This document shows positions 7,668-14,374 of a stretch of 64,000 nucleotides of DNA, one piece after another. This DNA is from Flavobacterium panacagri. Its GTDB lineage: Bacteria > Bacteroidota > Bacteroidia > Flavobacteriales > Flavobacteriaceae. Below the pieces are notes generated by a model, which did not search any database, had not been told where the DNA came from, and saw only the letters and a program-made list of their open reading frames with translations. The translations under genes were made by a program, and so were the position numbers. The stretch's first letter is position 1. The number at the start of each line of letters is the position of its first letter. The stretch is from the NCBI RefSeq assembly GCF_030378165.1, contig NZ_CP119766.1, forward strand, positions 2,852,001 through 2,916,000, in the 5' to 3' direction.

Positions 7668-8069
7668 TTAGCGTACTGCTACGCTAGTATTTTTAAAATC
7701 TGCTTTGTTAACAGATGAAACTGCTTTTTGAGATAAAACAGTAACGGTGTCTGTTACAGCGATTTCATATTTTGCTTTTTTTGTATTGTCTTCAATTTCT
7801 AAAAAGTAAATTCCTTCTGGGAATTCCTCTAAGCTGAAAGTTCTTAAGATTCCTTCTTTACCTGAAGCAGTTTCAGAATAAATAAGAGATCCGTCTTTAT
7901 CATATATAGATAAGTAAGCTTTCTGAGTCTGATTAAGACCAAAACTGATTAATTTTCCATTAGATTTGATCACGTGAAGATTAAAATCTTCCGCTCCATC
8001 AACTGCGTAAGTGCTTATTCCAGAAAAAAGCAACGCAGCTACTAAACTCATTTTTGCAATCTTTTTCAT
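7668..8069 (-). CDS. Small secreted beta-sandwich-like protein, paralogue 3
   Basis: This 133-residue protein is the closest relative of paralogue 2. Its signal peptide ends at TYAVDG. The domain shows LSIYDKDGSLIYSETA, ILRTFSLEEFPEGIYFLEI and KKAKYEIAV, followed by a Val/Ser-rich tail. The promoter, 21-bp box, post-stop hairpin and terminator are all present. About 100 bases of 3' flank (7560-7661) are almost identical to the flank of paralogue 4 (8589-8690), so whole units including regulatory DNA appear to have been duplicated recently. Function unknown. Confidence 0.8.
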   Translation of the reverse strand: MKKIAKMSLVAALLFSGISTYAVDGAEDFNLHVIKSNGKLISFGLNQTQKAYLSIYDKDGSLIYSETASGKEGILRTFSLEEFPEGIYFLEIEDNTKKAKYEIAVTDTVTVLSQKAVSSVNKADFKNTSVAVR

Positions 8070-8109
8070 AATACTTAGTTTTTAAATTAATAGTTCTAAT
8101 TCTCTGATG

Positions 8110-8143
8110 CTAAATTACTTCTGTTGTAAGTAAAAAAACGCAA
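8110..8143 (-). promoter_or_regulatory. Promoter of paralogue 3
   Basis: On the minus strand the -7 box is TAATTTAG (8110-8117), 40 bases before the start, with TTG (8141-8143) 23 bases upstream. Confidence 0.65.
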
Positions 8144-8175
8144 CTATATTTTCCTATTTATATGCTATATTTTCA

Positions 8176-8196
8176 TTTACGAAACCGTTATATGTT
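8176..8196. promoter_or_regulatory. 21-bp box, copy b (paralogue 3)
   Basis: TTTACGAAACCGTT is followed by ATATGTT, one base different from copies a and c. It is 106 bases before the start codon and 58 bases upstream of the -7 box, as in copies a and c. Confidence 0.65.
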
Positions 8197-8317
8197 AAAA
8201 TTTGAGTTATTTTTTATCGTTTTTGCTGATTCGGTTATTATTTTTCAATGTTTTTCTTGATTTTTAGTTTACATTGGGTTAAAGATTTATTTGCAAATTG
8301 TAGGAAATTTTTAAGTT

Positions 8318-8548
8318 GTTGTCCCGATAGCTATCGGGACTGAGATACTAAGGTTCTAAGTTTTTTACCTGTATTGTGTATTTAACCGCAAAGGGCGCAA
8401 AGATTTTTTGCTTAAGATTGTGGATACAAACGCAAAGTTCGAAAAGCTTTCTCAATTCTAAGCTTTGCGAACTTTGCATTCTTTTAAAAAAAACTTTGCG
8501 TCCCGATAGCTATCGGGATTGCATAAATCTTCGCGTCTTTGCGGTTAA
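8318..8548. repeat. Second GATAGCTATC inverted-repeat region
   Basis: A palindrome CCCGATAGCTATCGGG stands at about 8323-8338. It is followed by an imperfect inverted repeat with arms TTAACCGCAAAG (8381 onward) and CTTTGCGGTTA (to 8547), which carries another GATAGCTATCGGGAT near 8506-8520. It has the same position in the paralogue 3-4 spacer as 7376-7546 has in the 2-3 spacer. Confidence 0.7.
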
Positions 8549-8588
8549 AAAAACTTTGCGGTTAAAATAAAAAAGTAAAGAGCAAAAA

Positions 8589-8620
8589 AAAACGGCTCAG
8601 TAACCACAAAGAGCCGTTTT
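8589..8620 (-). terminator. Terminator of paralogue 4
   Basis: AAAACGGCTC (8589-8598) pairs with GAGCCGTTTT (8611-8620). The A run on the plus strand side gives U residues on the minus strand. Confidence 0.85.
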
Positions 8621-8665
8621 TAAAACTTTTGAAAGTTTTTAACTTACTAACTATCTAACCTCACT

Positions 8666-8690
8666 TTTTATACTGTATTAGAGTATAAAA
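8666..8690 (-). other. Post-stop AT-rich hairpin of paralogue 4
   Basis: TTTTATACT (8666-8674) pairs with AGTATAAAA (8682-8690). It lies about 42 bases after the stop, further than in the other copies. Confidence 0.5.
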
Positions 8691-8732
8691 TTTTAAGTGC
8701 CGTGAAGAATTGCACTTAACCTTAATATTTTC

Positions 8733-9098
8733 TTAGTAAAGAGAAGTAGTTCCTTTTGAAGACAAAATAGAACTTTTCGCATTTACAGTAATATCGTATT
8801 TTACTTTTTTGTAATTATCAGCAACTTCTAAAATATATTTTCCTTCTGGAAATTCTTCTAAACTGAAAGTTCTTAAAATTCCTTCTTTACCAGAAGCATT
8901 TTCAGAATATAGAACGTTACCATTAGTATCATATATACTGATAACTGCTTTTTGTAATTGATTAATTCCAAAAGCAATTACCTTGCCATTTCCTTTTAAT
9001 ACATGAAGATTTAACGCTTCATTTCCATCAATTGCATAAGTACTCATTCCTGTTAGAAGTACTGCACATACTAAACTTAATTTCATAATCTTTTTCAT
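8733..9098 (-). CDS. Small secreted beta-sandwich-like protein, paralogue 4
   Basis: This 121-residue protein has a signal peptide ending at TYAIDG. The domain shows ISIYDTNGNVLYSENA, ILRTFSLEEFPEGKYILEV and KKVKYDITV, with a short Ser/Thr-rich end. It is shorter at the C-terminus than paralogues 2 and 3. It is the member nearest the AraC-type gene and diverges from it. Its promoter has the best -7 match of the set (TAACTTTG) and the 21-bp box is perfect. Export to the periplasm or surface is likely; function unknown. Confidence 0.8.
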   Translation of the reverse strand: MKKIMKLSLVCAVLLTGMSTYAIDGNEALNLHVLKGNGKVIAFGINQLQKAVISIYDTNGNVLYSENASGKEGILRTFSLEEFPEGKYILEVADNYKKVKYDITVNAKSSILSSKGTTSLY

Positions 9099-9137
9099 AT
9101 TCTGTAGTATTTAAATTCTTAGTTCATTTTGTTGAGG

Positions 9138-9171
9138 CAAAGTTAGAGCAGCAGTTGTGTTATTTTAACAA
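9138..9171 (-). promoter_or_regulatory. Promoter of paralogue 4
   Basis: On the minus strand the -7 box TAACTTTG (9138-9145) matches the TAnnTTTG consensus fully, 39 bases before the start. TTG (9169-9171) is 23 bases upstream. Confidence 0.7.
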
Positions 9172-9203
9172 CTATATTTTCCAATTTATGTGCTATATTC
9201 TCA

Positions 9204-9224
9204 TTTACGAAACCGTTATAGGTT
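9204..9224. promoter_or_regulatory. 21-bp box, copy c (paralogue 4)
   Basis: It is identical to copy a. It is 105 bases before the start codon and 58 bases upstream of the -7 box. Confidence 0.65.
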
Positions 9225-9465
9225 AAAATTTGATTTAAATCTTATGTTTTTGTTAATTTGATTGTTTTTCTTCAAAGTTTTGTAATAATTGAATGCTTCT
9301 TAAAATTTCTATTTTTCTTACAAAAATTAACATATTTGTATTTATTCGGGTTTTAAATAGGATTATTGAAAAAAATGTGGAGAAAAAAAATGAGACATGA
9401 AAAAAAAGTCGGTTTTGGTGTGAATTTTTCAATGTTAAGAATGTTATTTTAATGTAAAATTCGCA

Positions 9466-9486
9466 TTTACGAAACCGTTGTAGGTT
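9466..9486. promoter_or_regulatory. 21-bp box, copy d (araC-type gene)
   Basis: It differs from copy a at one base (GTAGGTT for ATAGGTT). It lies 61 bases before the ATG at 9548 and 29 bases before a candidate -7 box (TAATTTTG, 9516-9523). Similarity to the other copies continues for about 60 bases to the right. Relative to this gene the box is reversed compared with the paralogues, which could reflect autoregulation. Confidence 0.6.
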
Positions 9487-9547
9487 AAAAATTAGATTAT
9501 TTTAGGTGTTTTTGTTAATTTTGCTATTATTTTTTAAAGAAATTATC

Positions 9548-10420
9548 ATGAAGACAATTGCCCCAGCTCTTGAAGTGATAACTAACTCATACGGAAGTTC
9601 TTTTACCTATACCAAACACGCCGAAAAGACCAATAGTAAAGCTCATTTATGGCATTATCATCCAGAGATTGAGTTGGTTTATGTAAATGGCGGGGCGGGC
9701 AAAAGACAAATAGGAAGTCATGTTTCTTATTATACCAATGGTAGTTTACTTTTAATAGGAGCCAATTTGCCCCATTGTGGATTTACAAATGAAAATACGG
9801 GAAATACAAATGAAACCGTAATTCATATTAAACCTGAATTTTTAGGGAACGATTTTTTTATTGCTCCTGAAATGAAAAAAGTTCAGAATATTTTGAATCA
9901 GGCCAAAGGCGGTATTGCTTTTGGCGGTGAAACAAAAAAAAGAATAGGAAAGAAAATCGAAATGATGGAGAACGAATCTCCATTTCAAAGATTACTTACG
10001 CTTTTAGGAATTTTAGATGAATTAGATTCTTCCACAGAGTCTACAGTATTAAATGCTGATGGTTTTTCATTAGAACTGCAGACTCAGGATAACGATCGTA
10101 TGAATGTGGTTTTCAATTTTGTGAAAGATCATTTTCAGGAATCTATTTCAATAGACGAGGTTTCGAGTCTGGTAAGCATGACTACGCCTTCTTTTTGTCG
10201 TTATTTTAAAAAAATCTCCAATAAAACATTTACAGAGTTCGTGAATGAATATCGTTTGGTACATGCTTCTAAACTTTTGGCAGAGCAGCCAATAAGCATT
10301 AATGAGGTTTGTTATGAAAGCGGATTTAATAATTTCAGCCACTTCAGCAAATCGTTTAAACAATATACAGGAAAAAGTGCGTCGCAATATCGTCACGAAC
10401 ATAAGATTATTATAAAATAG
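9548..10420 (+). CDS. AraC-family transcriptional regulator with cupin sensor domain
   Basis: I start the gene at the ATG at 9548 (290 residues) because the upstream extension from 9506 is low-complexity Leu/Phe overlapping a probable -7 box. Residues about 25-110 form a cupin-like ligand-binding domain (HLWHYHPEIELVYV, then LLLIGANLPHCGF), as in sugar-responsive AraC regulators. The last 100 residues form the double HTH: DHFQESISIDEVSSLVSM, FCRYFKKISNKTFTEFV, and ISINEVCYESGFNNFSHFSK with the second recognition helix. It is divergent from the small secreted protein array, and the same 21-bp box stands before it and before three of the array genes. It is probably their activator; this is inference. 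Confidence 0.88.
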   Translation: MKTIAPALEVITNSYGSSFTYTKHAEKTNSKAHLWHYHPEIELVYVNGGAGKRQIGSHVSYYTNGSLLLIGANLPHCGFTNENTGNTNETVIHIKPEFLGNDFFIAPEMKKVQNILNQAKGGIAFGGETKKRIGKKIEMMENESPFQRLLTLLGILDELDSSTESTVLNADGFSLELQTQDNDRMNVVFNFVKDHFQESISIDEVSSLVSMTTPSFCRYFKKISNKTFTEFVNEYRLVHASKLLAEQPISINEVCYESGFNNFSHFSKSFKQYTGKSASQYRHEHKIIIK

Positions 10421-10527
10421 TCATTCATTATAATGTTATAAAATTTATATTTACTCTCTTTTAGTTTGAGAAAACTAACAAAAGCGTGAATATGATAGAT
10501 TTTAACCTAATCAAATTTTATAACTAA

Positions 10528-12561
10528 ATGAATTTATTCAGAAAACCTATTGCATTCCTTATAATAGGAGTGACCTTTTTGAGCTGTAGTAAAAAAGAAA
10601 CGGATTTTCCTGATCCGCTTATTACAAATCGCGACACAACGATAAGTCCAGCTGTTGATTTTTTCAATTATGCAAACAATGGCTGGTTTAAAAAAAATCC
10701 TATTTTAAATACTGACAGCAGCAACGGAATTGGGCGAATAGTTACGGATACTATTAATGAGCAAATTAAAAGTATCTGCGAAAATGCGGCTAAAGAAAAA
10801 AACACTAAAGGAAGCAACAAACAGAAAATTGGTGATTTTTATGCTTCTGGAATGGATACTCTTGCAATCGAAAAAGCGGGTTTAACTCCTTTAGACTCTC
10901 AATTCAAAAAGATAAACGATATTAAAGATGTTCCTGCATTGGTCAATGCAATTGGGTATTTGCACACTATTGGAGCAAATCCAGCATTCTCTTTTTATGT
11001 TTCTCAAGATGATAAAAATAGTGCAAAATTTGTTTTATATTTTGGGCAAGGCGGTCTTGGAATGAGGCAGAGAGATTATTATTTGGATGCTGATAAGAGA
11101 AACGTTGAAATTCGTAAACAATATGTATCGCATTTAGAAACAATGATGCAGTTTATGGGAGATGATAAAACTGCTGCCGTAAAAAATGCCGCTACTGTAA
11201 TGAAGCTAGAAACGGAGCTTGCAAAATCTTCTAGAAAATTAGAGGCTTTACGTGATCCCATTGCCAATTACAATAAATTGACAGTAGATCAATTTAATAA
11301 AACTACACCAAATATTGACTGGAAAAAAATGCTTCCAGTCTTAGGTATCCCCAAAGCAGACACTGTAATTGTTGCGCAGCCTGAGTTTTTTAAGGCTTTA
11401 AGTGCAACGTTAAAAAGTTATTCTGTTGAGGAGTGGAAAACCTATTTGAAATGGAATCTTTTAAATAATTACGCTGCTTATCTGCCTAATAATATTGAAA
11501 AACAGAATTTCAAATTTTATTATACTATAATGAATGGTGTAAAAAACCAGAAACCAAGATGGAAGAGGGTTGTGGCAGAAACGGATGATTCGCTTGGCGA
11601 ATTAATCGGACAAGTTTATGTTACGGATTATATGCCGAAGGGAGTGAAGGAAAAATTAGAAGAGATTGGAAATAATATCCGTGATGTTTTTGCTACGCAT
11701 ATCAAGAAATTAGATTGGATGAGCGATGCAACCAAACAGAAAGCATTGAATAAATTGAGTAAAATTGTAATGAAACTTGGGTATCCAGATAAATGGAAAG
11801 ATATGAGCCAGCTTTCAGTTGACAGAAAATCATATTGTGGTAATGTTATGAATGCCAATATTTGGGATTATAAATATATGATTAATAGATATGGGAAGCC
11901 AGTTGATCGAAATGAGTGGGGAATGCAGCCTCACACTTATAATGCTTATTATAATCCAAGTAATAACGAAATTGTAATTCCAGCTTGTAATATAATTGTT
12001 CCTGGATATGAAGGACGTATGCCAGATGATGCTATTTTATACGGTATTATTGGAGGTTCTTTTTTTGGACATGAAATTACGCATGGTTTTGACGATCAAG
12101 GAAGTCAGTATGATGAAAAAGGAAATTTGAATAATTGGTGGACGGCTGAAGATTTGAAAAAATTTAAAGCAAAGACCAAGCTGATTGTTTCGCAGTATAA
12201 TGCATTTACTGTTTTAGGTAAAAATGTGAACGGAGATGCTACGCAAGGTGAAAATATTGCAGATTTAGGAGGTGTTGTAATGGGGTATGAGGCATTTCAG
12301 AAAACCAAACAATTTAAAAATAAAGAAAAAATCAGCGGTTTGACACCAGAGCAGCGCTACTTTTTGGCTTATGCATATTCGTGGATGATTAACAGAAGAG
12401 ATGAATCAAAAATTAACCAGATCATGACTGATGTGCATGCGCCCGAACAATTTAGAGTTAATGGTCCTTTGAGTAATATCCCTGAATTTTATAAAGCCTT
12501 TAATGTGAAAAAAGGAGATAAAATGTATCAGCCAGACAGTTTAAGAGTTGTAATTTGGTAA
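10528..12561 (+). CDS. M13 (neprilysin/PepO-type) metallopeptidase lipoprotein
   Basis: This 677-residue protein has a lipoprotein signal with lipobox FLSC near residue 20. It has the M13 layout: a long helical N-terminal half and a C-terminal zinc domain. The zinc site HEITH is at about residue 515, and the third ligand with its Asp is in ENIAD at about 575. The substrate-binding VNGPLSN and the near-terminal Trp (RVVIW) are typical of the family. It should cleave peptides at the periplasmic or outer membrane surface. Length matches family members. It is transcribed alone, followed by a strong stem-loop at 12602-12660. Confidence 0.93.
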   Translation: MNLFRKPIAFLIIGVTFLSCSKKETDFPDPLITNRDTTISPAVDFFNYANNGWFKKNPILNTDSSNGIGRIVTDTINEQIKSICENAAKEKNTKGSNKQKIGDFYASGMDTLAIEKAGLTPLDSQFKKINDIKDVPALVNAIGYLHTIGANPAFSFYVSQDDKNSAKFVLYFGQGGLGMRQRDYYLDADKRNVEIRKQYVSHLETMMQFMGDDKTAAVKNAATVMKLETELAKSSRKLEALRDPIANYNKLTVDQFNKTTPNIDWKKMLPVLGIPKADTVIVAQPEFFKALSATLKSYSVEEWKTYLKWNLLNNYAAYLPNNIEKQNFKFYYTIMNGVKNQKPRWKRVVAETDDSLGELIGQVYVTDYMPKGVKEKLEEIGNNIRDVFATHIKKLDWMSDATKQKALNKLSKIVMKLGYPDKWKDMSQLSVDRKSYCGNVMNANIWDYKYMINRYGKPVDRNEWGMQPHTYNAYYNPSNNEIVIPACNIIVPGYEGRMPDDAILYGIIGGSFFGHEITHGFDDQGSQYDEKGNLNNWWTAEDLKKFKAKTKLIVSQYNAFTVLGKNVNGDATQGENIADLGGVVMGYEAFQKTKQFKNKEKISGLTPEQRYFLAYAYSWMINRRDESKINQIMTDVHAPEQFRVNGPLSNIPEFYKAFNVKKGDKMYQPDSLRVVIW

Positions 12562-12601
12562 TATTTTATGTTATAGATTAGCAGATTAAAATGAGTTTTT
12601 T

Positions 12602-12660
12602 AGCCGCGGATTCCCGAATTTTATTACTATTAATTCGTGAATTCGTGGCTGTTTTTTTTT
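12602..12660 (+). terminator. Terminator-like stem-loop, part of an 'ATTCGTGGC' repeat
   Basis: AGCCGCGGATTCCCGAATT (12602-12620) pairs almost fully, with two wobbles and one mismatch, with AATTCGTGAATTCGTGGCT (12632-12650). A T10 run follows. A second half-copy (GAATTCGTGGCTG plus a T run) stands near 12741-12762. Related sequence occurs near 30721 and 42538-42630. Confidence 0.75.
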
Positions 12661-12835
12661 GGACGATTCGAATTGATATGTATTAATATGCTAAAATTTA
12701 CAAAATTCATTTAGAGCAAAAAAATAATCATAAAATTCATGAATTCGTGGCTGTCTTTTTTTGAAGCGAAGTCAGGTGGGATTATTCTGAAAAAAGGTAT
12801 ATTTACAAACCCTAATCAGAAAAAAATAGATCAAA

Positions 12836-13705
12836 ATGAAGAAATTTAAAATGCTATTGTCTGCATTTTTGCTTTGTCTTACCACGATGACGTATGCGGC
12901 AAAAGTAGACACTTTACAAGTTGCGAGTACTGCAATGGGTAAAACTTACAAAGCGGCAGTAGTTTTGCCAAATTCTTATGCTAAAAGTAAAACTGCTTTT
13001 CCGGTAATGTATTTATTACACGGCGCTTATGGACATTTTAGCGACTGGTTAAAAAATACGCCAAACAAAAAATTGGTTCATAATCTGGCTGATCAATACA
13101 ATATGATAATTGTAATGCCGGAAGGAGAAACTTTTAGTTTTTATTTGGACAGTCCTGTAAACAAAGAAAGTCAGTTTGAGACTTTTATTACACAGGAAGT
13201 GATTCAGAAAGTGGATAAAACCTATAAAACAATTGCCAATAAAAACGGAAGAGTGATTACAGGACTTTCTATGGGCGGACATGGTGCTTTATATTTGTCG
13301 GCTAGACATCCAGATTTGTTTTGTGCGGCCGGAAGTATGAGTGGAGCCGTAGATATGAGTACAATGCTCAACAGAGATTCGTCTGCTCAAATTGTGAAAT
13401 TGATGCAGCCTGTTTTTGGAGATAAAAGTGGTAATACAGAATTGTATGAGCAAAATTCTGTGTTAAGAATGGCAGATAAATTAAAATCTAATAAACTTCC
13501 TTTGATTATAGATTGTGGTGTAGATGATTTTTTAATTGAACCCAACCGCGAATTACACAGACGATTAGTTTATAATAAAGTAGACCATGACTATACAGAA
13601 CGTCCAGGGGCACATACTTGGGATTATTGGGAAAACTCACTTCCGTATCATGTTTTATTTTTCAATAAAATACTACTTAAAAATCAGGTAGCTCCGAAAA
13701 AATAA
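12836..13705 (+). CDS. Secreted alpha/beta-hydrolase esterase (EsteraseD / COG0627-like)
   Basis: This 289-residue protein has a signal peptide (cleaved near YAAKV, residue 21). The nucleophile elbow GLSMGG places the catalytic Ser at about residue 145. The acid is probably Asp 230 or 231 (DCGVDDF), and the His is in PGAHTWDYW at about 260. The oxyanion region YLLHGAYGHFSDW is also present. Members of this family hydrolyse acyl esters, including acetyl and feruloyl esters on polysaccharides and small thio- or aryl-esters; the substrate here is not predictable. It has its own promoter region and no cotranscribed neighbour is obvious. Confidence 0.88.
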   Translation: MKKFKMLLSAFLLCLTTMTYAAKVDTLQVASTAMGKTYKAAVVLPNSYAKSKTAFPVMYLLHGAYGHFSDWLKNTPNKKLVHNLADQYNMIIVMPEGETFSFYLDSPVNKESQFETFITQEVIQKVDKTYKTIANKNGRVITGLSMGGHGALYLSARHPDLFCAAGSMSGAVDMSTMLNRDSSAQIVKLMQPVFGDKSGNTELYEQNSVLRMADKLKSNKLPLIIDCGVDDFLIEPNRELHRRLVYNKVDHDYTERPGAHTWDYWENSLPYHVLFFNKILLKNQVAPKK

Positions 13706-13796
13706 AGGTTTTTTTGTCTTAAAATAAGCTGAATTACTTTTTTTGGTTTAATTTTTGGAATACCTTTATAGTATAATCCTTAAAAAAATAAAAATT

Positions 13797-14306
13797 ATGA
13801 AAAAGATACTTACACTATTCGCTGTTGTTGGAATGATGGCGTTTTCGAGTTGCTCGAATAATGATGATGATGTAGATTATGATACTATTGCAGAGGTTTA
13901 TGAAAATGTTGCGCCAAACTATTATAATTTTACAAATGCTAATGGTTATGCTGTTACATTTAATTTCCCTAGTCCTATATATGATTCGGATGTAGTGCTA
14001 GTTTATCGTTTTGATGGTACAGATACTGGTGGTAGGCCAGTATGGCAAGCATTACCAGAAACTTATTATTTTGATAATGGAAGTAGAGATTTTTCTTTAA
14101 AATATGTTTTTACTTATAACTATGTAAATATTTATTTGGATGGAAATGATCAGGCAACTATTCCTTCAGACTATAGATTAAATCAAATTTTTAGAATTGT
14201 TGTAGTTCCTGCTAGTTTTGCAGCTTCAGTTGATAAAACTAATTATTTGGAAGTAATGAAAGCTGCTAAGTTAACTGAAAGTCAAGTACAGAAAATTAAG
14301 CTTTAA
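13797..14306 (+). CDS. Small lipoprotein of unknown function
   Basis: The start is placed at 13797, giving 169 residues, because MKKILTLFAVVGMMAFSSC is a complete lipoprotein signal with Cys near residue 19. The 14-residue extension from 13755 is not signal-like. The mature protein begins with an Asn/Asp-rich linker (SNNDDDVDYD), typical of surface-exposed Bacteroidota lipoproteins, then a beta-rich domain (VTFNFPSPIYDSDVVLVYRF). I recognise no named family with certainty. A terminator lies at 14328-14355. Confidence 0.75.
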   Translation: MKKILTLFAVVGMMAFSSCSNNDDDVDYDTIAEVYENVAPNYYNFTNANGYAVTFNFPSPIYDSDVVLVYRFDGTDTGGRPVWQALPETYYFDNGSRDFSLKYVFTYNYVNIYLDGNDQATIPSDYRLNQIFRIVVVPASFAASVDKTNYLEVMKAAKLTESQVQKIKL

Positions 14307-14327
14307 TATTTGTAATGACACAATAAA

Positions 14328-14355
14328 AAAGGAAATCTTTAAGATTTCCTTTTTT
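14328..14355. terminator. Bidirectional terminator
   Basis: AAAAGGAAATCTT pairs with AAGATTTCCTTTT between two converging genes, with A and T runs on either side. Confidence 0.85.
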
Positions 14356-14374
14356 ATTTTAAATGAATGTGCTT

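Noticed and set aside
7376..8548. Possible CRISPR array from repeated GATAGCTATCGGG
   Set aside because: The repeats are palindromic and irregularly spaced, have no unique spacers of constant length and no cas genes nearby.
8376..8570. 64-codon frame on the plus strand
   Set aside because: It lies entirely in the GATAGCTATC/AACCGCAAAG inverted repeat; the translation is repeat-derived.
9506..9547. Longer start for the AraC-type regulator
   Set aside because: The extension is Leu/Phe-rich and overlaps the candidate -7 box at 9516-9523; the ATG at 9548 begins the family-like N-terminus.
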